Shown here piece by piece: positions 12,712-25,511 of a DNA stretch of 64,000 nucleotides. The position numbers were made by a program, and so were the translations under genes. The DNA is from Chrysomallon squamiferum (taxonomy: Eukaryota; Mollusca; Gastropoda; Neomphalida; Peltospiridae). The notes beneath the pieces were generated by a model. That model did no database searches. It was not told the DNA's origin and saw nothing but the letters and a program-made list of their open reading frames with translations. The stretch lies in NCBI GenBank assembly GCA_012295275.1, contig CM022670.1:13764583-13828582 (forward strand), written 5' to 3'. The first letter of the stretch is position 1, and each line of letters starts with the position of its first letter.

Positions 12712-15700
12712 CAAACTATTTATATACTAATCCAAATACCAACACAAACATACACATTACCTATTTGCATAATATTTAATAAATTACATATATTATTCTC
12801 AGTGTAGATTATTATATAAATATATACTTACCACTTATTAGCCAAAACTTGCATTTCATTATGACTAACAACTTTTATAAACATTCAGTTATGACAAGTT
12901 CAGTAAAATGATTAATATATATGAAATACACAATGATGATAATTCAAGTAACAACCGGGTTACAGATTTTACAAGCACACACACACACACACACACACAG
13001 AGTAATCAAAAACATTCTGTTTAAATATACTTTATAATATTAATCTATTAATTCATTAATTATTAACCCTGCAATAATACTTTAACCTTCACAACCTGAC
13101 TGGCCTCAAGAGCAGCCAAAACATACTGCAGCAATATCTCAACAGGTCAATAAAGGCCAAACGGCGATGAACGGAATTCCTTCTGTTTATTTTAACTAAT
13201 CACAGTTTTACAAATCAACTAAAATCACACAGAACTCTGTCGTTTGCTATGCAGCCTGTGATGAACAATTTGTCATTTTATATTTTAGGATTTAAAGTAC
13301 TGAATATTAATCAACCAGTTCTTTCAACCATTAATTTAGCAGTGTTTTAATATTAATGCAACAAAGGTATTTGAAAGTAGTACATGTGCCTATGTTTTTG
13401 TCCATGTGAATTATTGACAATCATGATAGCATTCTTGACTGTGCTGGCCTGATCTTGAGCGGTCTGTCTCATACACCTGTTCAAATAAACACTGTAAACA
13501 AGCAGAGATCTTTGGTTCATTTCTCTTGTGAAGAGGCACAGCCCTAAAACAAAAACAATTCCATTATTGACAACAACCTAAAAATGTTTTTTATGTATAA
13601 CAAAACGGAAAACTATTTATTAAAATGACGTTGTTTTATGATCAAGGTGTCTGTAAGTGATTCTAAGCAACTGGCAGACATTGAATAGTTCTTTCAGTTC
13701 ATTCTGAAAACTTAACACTAATAATGATACTGATAAAAGCATCAAAAATGTTTTATATAAACATGTTAGTAAGATGCAAAATTCTACACACCTTATTTTA
13801 GATGGGTTAGTTGACATCCACAGTAAGTTTCCACACTGCACACCAACTCAAGTTAGAGATTAAGGTTGAGCTAAATATATCTTAAATCAAAAGTGAGTTC
13901 AAACTGCAATTATTAGTCGATGCATTTGATAAGCAACACCACAAACAAAATGATGCAAGCATTTGAAAAATAATTTTGAGTATTAGATTTAGTAAAATAT
14001 TTCTTATTTATTTATTTATTTAGCAATAATAATAACTTTAAAATTAAGCAGCAGTTACAAATACATTTTACTATCCAGCAAATGTTTGGCATTTTAAAAT
14101 GTTATTCACTATTTAATAAAAAAAAATAAATAAAAATAAAAGCATTATTACATAAATATATATTACTAAAATCTTTAAAGAGATTTAATAAAATACATTC
14201 TTGAATTTGTTTATTATCAATTTAAATTTTTGAAGTTTCTGTTTAAATCATTGTTAAAATCCTGGCAATAAAAGCATTATGACATTAAATTATTTTCAGA
14301 CACAGTAATTAAATATAGTTATTTTTTAAAATGGTTTTTAAACATTTATTTCAAAACATATTTAATTTATTATTTGGAAATAATATATTCTTAGATACAA
14401 GTATTTGAGCTTTGTATAAGGATGTATGACTTAATAATGACAATACTTAAATACATAAAAAGGTTATTTGTCAAACATCTGAATATTTTACATTTTTGTG
14501 ACATAAAAATGAAGCTTTTCATAAGACTGTCTAATAAAAATAATTAAATTTTAAAAACATTGTGTTCTGCTAAAATGTAGAATATGAACAGTGTTTAATG
14601 TTGCAATATTTTATACTTTAATGACATTATGCACAAATTAAGCTTCACACAATTTATCTTTTCAAAAACAGCTTTGAGTCAATTTTAGAATTACTTTAGC
14701 TATTAGTAACAAATACATACATTCTGGTTACACAGAATAATGCACTATGTGCAATGAAAAGAATAGAAATATTTCTTTAATTACAAATATATGGAAATAA
14801 AGCATTTTCTCCATAAATGCAACAAGTAGTAAGGCAAGATACTGACAATATATATTTAAGTATGAATGACTGTTGTTACAGAAATTGCTTGAATAAATTA
14901 GGTAATGGTCTTGCAAAAATGACAATCTCTCACTCTCTCTCTCTCAAATATATATATGAACACATATGATCAAAATGGTATTGTTATGTTGTCCAATAGA
15001 AAACCATTGAGTACTGTAGCGAATACTTAAATGTTAATTTTATAAACGACTTTTGTGAAGCTGATATTAGGATGTAATCCTCACCCCTCTCATCATACAT
15101 ACTTCTTTTATTAAATATGTTTTACTGTCTGATAGTCACATACTTACACATACATACATATAAATTATACACACAGACAGAAATACAAACATGTATGTAC
15201 AAATACATAACCACATACTTACATGTACACATATACTTATACATACATATACACTTGTAACATATGCATATACACAGACATATACATACAATTTAAAAAT
15301 ACATATGAATACATGTCCATTTACACATATACTTACTTACACATACAATACATATACATAATCACTTAGACAGACACATACCCATACACATATAAGCACA
15401 GATTAAAAAGAGAAAATGAAGAATGGGATATACAAACACAGAAACACAGACGTGTACAATATTAAAACTGTATGTTTTATTTACTTTTATGCATAATAAT
15501 GAAATAAATTTATAAAATAATACCTTATTAAAGTTAGTTTATCAATAATGTGTTGGATTTTTTTAATGTTATACTGATGTTTCATTTTACAAATATTTAG
15601 ATTTTATTAAATAAATTTGAAACTAACTAAAATACAGTGGCATCCAAACGAATTTTAATTTTATTAAATTTGCAAGTAATGAATAATACGTAACAATGAA

Positions 15701-16289
15701 TTAATAATAATAATAATAAAAAACTGAATTAAATTAAATTAAATCAAAATTAAAATTACATATGAAACATTTAAAACATACTAAAGAATTGTTATTTCAT
15801 GGAATAACATTTTTACAGTGTGAATATTAAATGTTTAACATATATTTTTATGCTAAACAGTTCAATTAAGGCTTGAATATTAGTTATAATTATAGGTTTC
15901 TGTTCACTGAGAATAATTTGTTAGTTTCAAGATATTTAAGAAAAAATAAAGTAATTAAAAAATAAAGGCTGATGATTTTATCAAATGATCAACATTACTA
16001 TAACCAGTGTATAAAAATAAACAAAAAAGTCAGTCTTTCAAATAGTAAAATACAATTTGCTTGCATATTATTAATAAACATTTAAAACAAAATATTTAAT
16101 ACTGACTTCATAAGCATATAATATATTAATATATAAATATACAACACAGAACCTGAACTGTTTAATGATTGTACTTAAATGGCAATCATATCAAAATCAT
16201 AACAGAATATAATTAATATTTAATAACAATAACAGACATTTAATATTATGTAATTCTATAATTCTGCATTTTACAATGAACAAATAAAG

Positions 16290-16322
<33 letters not shown>

Positions 16323-16377
16323 GGACAGCCAATCATGATTTCAAAAATCCACAAATGTGTTGAGATATAGTCTAGCT
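9847..16377. other. Intergenic region and facing 3' UTRs; no gene seen
   Basis: Lies between two convergent genes. It begins with the SLC35D 3' UTR; AATAAA occurs near 9875 and 9960. The rest is AT-rich, with a GT/TA compound repeat (12668-12710), CA repeats (12975-12999, 16291-16320), a TACA/CATA-rich stretch (15140-15400) and a less AT-rich patch at 13090-13560. Short open frames here have no codon-level or domain support. Confidence 0.7.
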
Positions 16378-19300
16378 CTACCTATAAACTATATCTTGAG
16401 TTGGTTTTGCAAAAACTATTTCTTCATAAGGTGCTGATCCAAGACGCATTAAACCAAGTTGCTGAAACAGTGGATGGTAGTCGGTTACTTCTCTCAACAG
16501 TTCATTGGGTGAAGGATGTCCTTCTGTTTGAAATAAATAACAGAATGAAATAACATAAAATTCAAGCAGAGAGTAAAGAATAACACACTCAGTACATTAA
16601 TATATATTTTGATCTACTTAAAGGAATCAAATCAATAGTTCATTATAATAATTAATGGCTTTATAGTTAACTTTGTTTGAAGGAAGGATAAATTAACATT
16701 TTATTTAAAGACCCTTTAAATATATATATATATATATATATCTATAAATGGCATCACACAAATAGTGTAGGACCAGAACTCCATTGAGAAATCCATTGGC
16801 ACCATATAATTGGGTATTTTTCTTTTTTCATTAAGTTTTGTTTTCAGTGGTCTGAGTTCCACTGAAAACTTGTTTATGAAGAATTGAAAGATATAAAGCC
16901 ACTCACCACTAATCTCATAAAACATAGTGGCTGGAACTTTCAAGCGTCTAAAAATAAAAAAATTCAAACAAAAGAATTTAATATAAGACCAGTTTAGTAA
17001 CAAAATCATTTCTATTATCGTAACATTTTTGGAAACAGAATGTGATAAATATTTATATATATTAAGTTTTATTTTTAAGTAATCAATAAACATAATATGC
17101 AAGAAGATTCTATTCAGACTGGAACTTTACAAAACATTTTTCAAATTTTTTTAATAACAAGTACAGTCAAATTTATGGTTATATTAAGTTAATCCCAATT
17201 TAGTTACCTATAAGAAAGTCTTATTTTTGTATCCTGCTTAACATTTTTTGCCCTATCATGTAATAAACAATAATATTACCTATATGGAATCACACAGTCA
17301 TGGATACAGGAAATAAAGAAAAATAAGTAAAGGATTATTAACAATATATTGTTGCTATGACATGATGACCTGTTCTTTATAAAGCAGCAACAAATGATCT
17401 TTTATATGGACTTTCCCACAGACTGAAAAACATACAGTAACTGTTGATATACAGCTATGTATAATAGGGTATAATAATTACCGTAGGTTTCTTGCTGAAT
17501 ATGCAGATTTAGGCCTCTGCATGCTTTCTGGTAGACCTTCTTTCCATCCTGGAGTGTGACTTGGCCTAAGTCTCAGAGTGTATGTATCCCAGTAAATATC
17601 CCGCCCACCAGCCAGCCAGTCATCAGTTCTTTTCATATGCAGCTTGGATGGGTTTTTTAAAATACCTTTATTCACAGGAGATGTAGGTCTCTGAGGTGGT
17701 GTTGGTTTCACTGTACGATCTGAAACACATAGTAATCATATGGAAAGAAAAGTAAAAACAAAATTCTGACATTTAAACAAGAAACATATTTAACAAATAA
17801 TGTTTATACATTATAATCTCCAATTACCTAAATTGAAACAGTACTTTCATAAAACAGAAATGAACTGTTTGTAGTCTTTTATTCAATGAAACTAACATTA
17901 TACGTTTTTATTACCTAAATTTTCTTTAAATATTTTTCTCTCATATACTGTTATACTGCAATATAATTGTGAAATTCTATATGGCTTTAATGCCATACAC
18001 TAAAACCCTCCTGAAAGAGAAAGTTTTTTTCAAACCTCTACAAGCCTGTCTTGCTGATGCTGACAATCTGGCAGTTTTCTTCCAAGCCTCAGTTCTTGAA
18101 TGCTGAAAATCACTATGGAACATACTTTCTGATGGTGAATTCTTCTCTGCTACGAAGTAACGATAAGCTGCAGCAGCACTGAATGGCCTCCCTTTAACTG
18201 GCATGTTTCGCCTCCTGGAAATGCCCCAAAATAATACAATTGCAAATATTTGTTTTTCTCAATGTTATATATTGTAAAAGCAATATGCTACACATTTATT
18301 AGCACTTTAAAAAAGGTATTAATCACTGTTCAAATTAATGTCAACACTCAGCCTGTTCTCCTCACTAGAGCAGGAAGCATTAAAAAAAACTTTCCTGATA
18401 ATCACAGAAAGAAGAGTCAGTATGCATCAGAAGGAGATTTCCTTTAATGTTATCTGTAACAGCATGTTAAAAGTCTTGTGTGTGTAATTAGATCAAATAA
18501 TTCTCCCTACATTTCTTTGACATGTTTGTGTGATCCCCCTTTTGTTTGTTCTTAATCGTATAACTGTATATTAAAAATGTTTTGATCATGCTATTAAATA
18601 AAATATTTCTTATTTTCAAAGTTAATAAAACAAAAACACTATATATGAATAGACCCCTGTGGTGTTCAGGCTTATAACTGTGTATTAAATAAAACATTTG
18701 TTCCTTCCTAACAATTAATGAGACAGAAGCGTACCCTGAATGTGGATAACTTATGTGTTTTGGTGATCCTCTCACGTGAAAATCTTTTTCTGACGGCCTG
18801 TGTGACAGTTTGCCAGGCGTGGACACACTCCTCACTGTTGTCTGCTCACTGGCATTGTCCTGAATGTTTGGCATCTGAATAGCTAACTGAATGGGATTCC
18901 GTCTTTTCTCTGGGCTGTTTTCACTAGCAGGTATTTTCTCATACATTCTGCTGACAGCATAAGGTCTCTGCTGATACTTTGATAACACTTGTTGTGACCA
19001 TCCTTGATAATATGTCTGCAGTTCATCTTCCTCATCAGATGAACATGGCTTATAATTTTCAATATTGTCAATTTTCATATATCTGAAACATTTTTAAAAC
19101 AACAGACATCAACAGCATGATTATAACCTATGTTTGGATTTCTAAATACAAATTACTGATTTAAATGTAATAAATAACAAAAATCACAATGAAGGTCATA
19201 ATATATTAAATTTAAAATGAGAATTTTATTTCTTTAGCTTTTTACTGTTGGTTTTTTCTTCTTAATTAGATATTAAATATAACAAAATAATTATAGTTAA

Positions 19301-20273
19301 AATATAATAACTAAATAAATTAATTAATTAAAAATAGATTCATCTTAAAAATCTTATAATACCTGCTTTTTATTGGTGTTTCATTAACAAGAGCATTTTG
19401 ATTTGAATCCAGATTCTGATTAAAAAAAGAATAAAAATATTAGAGAGGAAAAAAAACAAAAAAAACAACAACACAGCTTGTATTTTCTTGTTTCTGAACA
19501 GAAATAGTCACAGGTGAGAATAATACAATTGTGAGTTACCTTCTTCAAATAATATAAAGTATATTATTTAATCAGTTTTAAACAATTAATTATTATATAT
19601 TTTTTTTAATTTCATTTTAGCACAGTGATAAATTCAATACCTTGTCCTAATTTTTAAAATGTCACACTGTTATATACTTATTTTTATATATTATAAATAA
19701 TTCAAATGTTAAAAAAATTGTAAGATTTAAATTTAGAACATCATTCCATTAATAAAAATCATAATAATTACAAAATAAATAAACAAAACAAAACATAAAA
19801 ATCAGAATGAATTCAGTACAGAAACTGGAAGAAAAATAAAAAAGCTTAAAACAAGTGTTATTACTAATACTACTTTATGGACAATACAATTATATTTAAG
19901 TCTTATAAGATGGCTGTAAGGATTTACCACTAAAATCAAGACCATTAACAAAGGAAGTGTTAATGGCCTACAAAGTTGTTTTTTTTCAACTATTTATTTA
20001 TTGTTTTTTTTTATCACCAGATACATCTAAGTTTAGCTTATTCAGCTTTGCATGATATGTTTACATTATTCTGTCACCATATTTGGCTTCAGTAATAATA
20101 ATCTGAATTAATCTACACAGTATGTAGATCAGGAATCACAATAACATAATAACAAGTACTACCACTATTAATACTACTACTACTGTAAGGAGCTATTTAA
20201 AATTAATACTAACATTTTACCTTGAAAGAAATACAAAATAATATACCTGGCCAACACATTTCATTTTTATCAT
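16378..20273 (-). CDS. Uncharacterised basic protein, about 343 residues, seven coding exons
   Basis: Exons on the minus strand: 20273-20247, 19415-19363, 19082-18735, 18214-18036, 17719-17482, 16947-16907, 16523-16378 (TAG). All phases agree and sum to 344 codons. The first coding exon (MIKMKCVGQ) is small, and the start is the least certain part; its acceptor may be at 20288. There is no signal peptide, membrane segment or known domain that I can see. The protein is rich in Ser, Pro, Arg and Lys, with short blocks such as MPVKGRPFSAAAAYRYFVAE, GILKNPSKLHMKRTDDWLAG, GRDIYWDTYTLRLRPSHTPG and RPKSAYSARN, and a compact C-terminus (VTDYHPLFQQLGLMRLGSAP). RPxSA-type motifs with low-complexity basic sequence recall axoneme/microtubule-associated proteins, but that is only an impression. 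Two donors (GTTTGA after 18036, GTACGC after 18735) are weak but required by frame. Confidence 0.75.
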
Positions 20274-20287
20274 TTATGAGTATTGCT

Positions 20288-21487
20288 CTGAAGGCTTAAA
20301 TTTTGGTCTAATATTTGTTAAAATATATGAAAATATATAGTTTAGATATAGTTGCTTCAATATATTTAATAAAACTGGTGAAAAGTAACTACTATAATAA
20401 ATTTTGTTTAACATAAGATAAACTGACTTACGAAAAGTGAATGCATGGTATATGTAACTATGGGTGAACCATATATACAACATCTGTGAAAATTAACAAT
20501 ATTAAAATACAGTGGCTGAAATGGACAGGTTAACATCTTATTTAAGAGATATGAATCAATTATGTTTATGTTTTTAGAGATACGCCTCAACTGTCACTAA
20601 CTTCAAAAGCTAGAATTGATTTACCACAGCAATGATTGTTCAGTAGAAGATTTACATTTCTGACACACCACTGTGGACAATGAGTTTTGAAAAATCATAT
20701 ATTACTGAGATTTTCCTCAGTCCATAGGACAACAAAGAAGACAAATAGATAGAAGATTAATGACAACACATTACTGCTTTTCATAAATTAATGCCTTGGA
20801 TATTTATCATACTGTAAAAAGTCACACACTCAGGCCAGTAACTAAACAGCACTTGTGAACTAATGATAGGTAATGATCTCTTATGCTGGTCCAGTTTTTC
20901 TGCTCTTTTGAAAACATACAGTCACTTCATGTTATGGATATAGATATCTATTGTGGCAATATCACCCACCCCCCATACATGTAAGCACACTGCAAGTTTC
21001 ACAGTTGTCTTTGTATGGAGAAAAGGAACACAGGCAATAACAGCTTACTGTCATTAAAAGCAGTTGCACTAAATATTCGTGCCTGCCTCCTTGACAACTT
21101 GGACAATACAGTTGTGTGAAAAACTTGTCAACAGATTTGAATGAAGGCATATTTCTTATTTTATGAATGGACATAATAAGTAAGATTATATAAATAATGG
21201 TTTCACATTCAAATATGTAAAGAAGATAAAGTAAATTCAATACAAGACTATTAATCATGTGAGTGGATAAGCAATACATTGTGACTAAACCTCTGGAAAG
21301 TTTAGTATTACATAGATATAATATTTCAGACTGAATGATATTAACACAGGTAACCAGTATTCAATTTTTATTTATTTTAAAATATAATAATAACTGTATG
21401 TAAATGGCCTGGGAATTAACATTCTTACTAAGAAGTATATTGGAATATTTATATTTAAAGAATAACTAGAGAATTGAACTTCTTTCA
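20288..21487. other. Divergent intergenic/promoter region between two genes
   Basis: Separates the minus-strand basic-protein gene from the plus-strand ankyrin gene. No TATA or CpG-rich core stands out. The 105-residue open frame at 21279-20962 (minus) has no recognisable domain and is probably chance. Confidence 0.5.
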
Positions 21488-21513
21488 GCCCTTTAGTTAA
21501 AACAAAACAAACA

Positions 21514-22872
21514 ATGAAAAACTACAAAGAGCTTGAAAGCATTGCTGAAGAACTAGCAAATTTGATCATAGCAGGAAAGGTAAATGAAATAGAAGTGATG
21601 CTGGCACAACAAGGTAACAACTCAAAGGACCTGTGTACTGTGATCATTGCCAGTGGTAACACTCCACTGCACATTGTTGCCCAACGCCACAAGCCTCAGA
21701 TTCTCAAATTGATGTTTCAGGTGGGTGTTGATATCAATGCAAGAAACAATGAAGGTTTCACTCCACTCTATGTATCACTTTTTTATGGCAACTTTGAAAC
21801 AGCTAAGAGTTTTATAAAACTTGGTGCTAATGTAAATGCCATTGTGTTAGCTAAAACAGGAACGTCTTTGATACATAAGCTGACTTTCAGTAATCGTTTG
21901 GAAGCTGTCAAGCTTCTCATTGATGAAGGAGCAGATGTTAATATTAAGGACAAACAAGGCCGGACTCCTCTCCATCTTACAATGGTGAAAGGAAAATTAG
22001 ACATGACATCACTTCTTGTAGAAAAAGGATGTGATGTTAACTCAGTGGATAACTCACAGAAGACACCATTACATACTGCACTGATGTACAAAAGCACAGA
22101 TATAGCAAAACTGTTGATTCAGATAGGAGCAGACGTTACTATCAAAGATCGATGTGGAATGACATCTCTTCATCTCTGTGTAATGTATCGCTATTTAGAA
22201 ATAGCTCGGATGATTATTAAGAAGAATACTATGATTCTGAACACTAAAGAAAAAATAATGGGAAGGACTGCATTGCACATGGCTTGTGCAGACAACAATG
22301 TCAAAATGGCTGCAATGCTTCTTGAAAATGGAGCAGATGCTAGCCTGACGACTAATTTCCGTAAATCTCCCATACATCTTGTGGCCAAAGTGGGAGGTTC
22401 AGAGATCACAACACTGATTTTAAAATACACCAACAATGTTAATCTGTTAACAGTGAACAATAAGTCACCTCTGCACATAGCTGTTGAAGAAAGGAATTTC
22501 AAAGTTACAATTATTCTGTTACAAAATAAAGCCAATGTTAATCTTCATGATCTCTATGGCATGACTGCCCTTCATTATGCCATGCAAAATGATGACATAG
22601 ATTCAGCCAGAGTTCTTCTTCAAGCTGGAGCAGATATCAATGATTCTGATGCAAGACTAAGAACAGCACTGCACATTGCATGTCAAAATGAATGTATAGA
22701 ACTAGCCAAATTTTGTTTACGTCATGGAGCTCACACATATATGTTGGATGAAAATGGATCAACACCATTATATTATGATAAAACTGGAGAGGTACAGGCG
22801 TATTATGAAAAACTGGATTTTTTACAAAGAAAAACATCAGCATATTTGGCATCTCAAATGAAACAAGCTTGA
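21514..22872 (+). CDS. Ankyrin-repeat protein, 452 residues, uninterrupted coding region
   Basis: One open frame from ATG 21514 to TGA 22870-22872. After a short helical N-terminus (about residues 1-45) the protein consists of roughly 11-12 tandem ankyrin repeats of about 33 residues. Hallmarks repeat throughout: TPLHIVAQRHKPQILKLMFQ, GADVNIKDKQGRTPLHLTMV, GRTALHMACADNNVKMAAML, SPLHIAVEERNFKVTIILLQ and TALHIACQNECIELAKF. No kinase, SOCS box, death or membrane domain follows; the last 35 residues are a polar tail. Ankyrin stacks act as protein-binding scaffolds, and the partner cannot be inferred. The coding region has no intron, but TTCTTTCAG ends at 21488, just upstream, so a 5' UTR intron is likely, which argues against a processed retrocopy. 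Codon use and lack of damage indicate a functional gene. Confidence 0.9.
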   Translation: MKNYKELESIAEELANLIIAGKVNEIEVMLAQQGNNSKDLCTVIIASGNTPLHIVAQRHKPQILKLMFQVGVDINARNNEGFTPLYVSLFYGNFETAKSFIKLGANVNAIVLAKTGTSLIHKLTFSNRLEAVKLLIDEGADVNIKDKQGRTPLHLTMVKGKLDMTSLLVEKGCDVNSVDNSQKTPLHTALMYKSTDIAKLLIQIGADVTIKDRCGMTSLHLCVMYRYLEIARMIIKKNTMILNTKEKIMGRTALHMACADNNVKMAAMLLENGADASLTTNFRKSPIHLVAKVGGSEITTLILKYTNNVNLLTVNNKSPLHIAVEERNFKVTIILLQNKANVNLHDLYGMTALHYAMQNDDIDSARVLLQAGADINDSDARLRTALHIACQNECIELAKFCLRHGAHTYMLDENGSTPLYYDKTGEVQAYYEKLDFLQRKTSAYLASQMKQA

Positions 22873-24995
22873 AAACATAAAAGCATTATGCAAAAAAAAA
22901 TGTGTGCAATCACGATTTGTGATAAGTGGAATACACTCAAATTTAATTGTAAGTTGACAACTGATTGTTGAACATGTTTATAGAATTTAAACCTAAATCC
23001 TATTATATAATGAACAAAGACTTTTAAAAATTACTGATACTCTTTCAGTTAAAGATATAATATTGATTAATAGGTATCAATGCTTGAAAATTTATTCATG
23101 ATTTGTTTCATATAAGATAGTTAAATATTAACAGCAATTAATTGTTCTCTGTAGCTTCTCTTGATACAAGAACAGTGTCTTGAACTATCAGGATAAGATG
23201 ACTAATCATTAAAAAAATCTGCCTTGGTTGTATTAAATCTGGTAAATACCATATCTTTTTTCATTATAAAAAATATTTTCTTTTTGTTTTTCATAGAAAT
23301 ATGTTTTTATTATTTACAAAAGTAATCAACTGCCTTCATGTACCATATATACAAAACAAATATTTGCTGTAAAAATTACAGACACAACAAATCTTCAACA
23401 TATAATAACGCCCCTTTTTTTAAAATGTTATTCTTAAATAAATAAATAAATAAATAAATAAAAGAGAGAAAAAGAAATATACAACAAACAAAAAAGTAAA
23501 AAGTATTAATGTTTTGAATAAGACAAGCAATGTCAGTGAACATTTTAGCAATTATTTTTATGCTTAACAGAATCAAAATAAATATTTTGTATTTCAACAC
23601 AATGGTTTAGCAGAGCTATCAAAAAAAAATAATAATAATAATAAAAAAAAATGACTGAAGGAACAAAAGAAAAAAATGAAACCATAAAAGCATTAAAAAA
23701 AATAAGAAAAGAAAGAATATTACATATTACAAAACAGATTCTGAAGAGTACATGTTAAATGCATATTTTTTTATTACTTCTATTTTGTGTTTATGTTGTT
23801 GGTTAATATTACTGATCATGGAAAACTCATCCTGTGATTTTAGATTAACTTTGTGTGGTATAATCATCTGACATTGTTACAAATTTTGTATAGATGTTAT
23901 CATTACACAACCAGGACTCACATATCAATGCAGTACTCTATGATTTCACAAAACATTTTCCAGACTAACAAAGCAGAACGAATATAAGTTTGACACTGAA
24001 CAATGGATAATTCCTAGCTCCACTGATAAAACTGATAACAATAAATGCATGTCTGTATCATATTAACTGATCTTTAAACTTCATTTAGTAATAATATGTC
24101 TGATTTATTAAACACCACCCAAAAAGTCATTTTAAACTGAATTAGTTTATACACTTTAAACACTAAAGTTTAACAAAGTTATATCAAGCATTATTTACAT
24201 TTCAGTATATATTTTTTTGGTTACATTGTCACTTACAAACTATACTGAAATATTTCAAAACTTTTTTTTTTTTTTTTTTAATGACAGAACAAAAAGATTT
24301 CAGTAACATTTTAATAAATCTTTTTATAATATATGAAAATAAGAAAAACAGTGGTAAGACAAAAATTTAAAAACAAATCAGTGTCAAATGCTGATTGATA
24401 ACATATTGAAATGCATACATCAAATATAAAATAAAATGAATTATTCTGATTACAGACACCATTTAAAGTTTGGGTTCATTTATAACATTTTAACCTATAT
24501 ACAACAAATACAAAATATTTATCACAGACATGCTTTAAAATTTGTAATAAAAAATTAATCTGCTTAAAAAAAAAAAAAAAACAATAAATAAATAAATTTA
24601 AAAAAAAGAAGAAAAAGTAAATAGAACAAAACATCCATAAAGAACAATAGTCTTTCTCAAAGACTGAGTAGCAGTGTTGACTTTCAAGACAGAGAAGATA
24701 TGAAATATTTGTTCACAATGTTGTAAGTGAATGTATTCTCTGATCGGTAATGAAAGGAATGCCAGGCTGATCAAACTTTTTATAGAAACTAATCCAAACG
24801 TGTACAGACTAGAAAATAGCATTTTCTACTGGAATACATATATACACACAAAAAAAAGTCTCACAAAGGCTCCTGAAGTACTGCAAGTCAATATGTCAAT
24901 AAAATAAAGTACACATAAATTATACTGCGAAAAGAGATCAATAAATTTATACCTGTAACACATTTGTCAATAAAAATGTTTTAAATATTTAGAGA
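22873..24995. other. Facing 3' UTRs and intergenic DNA; no gene seen
   Basis: Between the ankyrin gene and the 3' end of the LRR gene. AT-rich, with A runs and an (AAAT)n tract at about 23437-23461. Nothing else supportable was found. Confidence 0.6.
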
Positions 24996-25480
24996 TTATT
25001 TATTTGCTTGGAGATAATAAACCAGATAAGGTGAAATACAATATTTAGTAAGTGTTAACTTATAATACTTAAAATAATGTCCAGTGTAATTCACTTTATC
25101 TTTGTAAAATAAATACTGCACCAGTTTTTCTTGGCACATTATTGCCTGTTCCAGCCAGTGTTTCTTGACTGGTTTATCAAACTCAATTGTTTGTCCTTTC
25201 CTGTCTATAAAAATGTCCATGGAAATTCAGATGAATACTCATTCATGAATAGACCATGATGTTACAAATAATAAACTACATAAGATGAAATGAGGCTACA
25301 GAAACAAGTTTCATCTTTTGAATCATAATTATTCACAAAATTTATTTTTTGACTATCATAACCATTAATGTTAAAATATTCTGAGGTATCATGGAAAAAT
25401 ATTCATTTATTTAGGTTATAACAATTAATATTTTTAAAATTTCTTTCAGAAAAATCCATTCATTTGTAAATTATGTTCAA

Positions 25481-25511
<31 letters not shown>

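Noticed and set aside
13090-13560. Less AT-rich patch that might be an exon cluster or repeat
   Set aside because: No open frame with splice sites, no inverted or target repeats found.
20962-21279. 105-codon minus-strand frame, Cys-containing
   Set aside because: No recognisable domain, no initiation or splice context; lies in the divergent promoter region.
21783-22852. Minus-strand frames opposite the ankyrin gene
   Set aside because: Shadows of the ankyrin coding sequence with no domain content.
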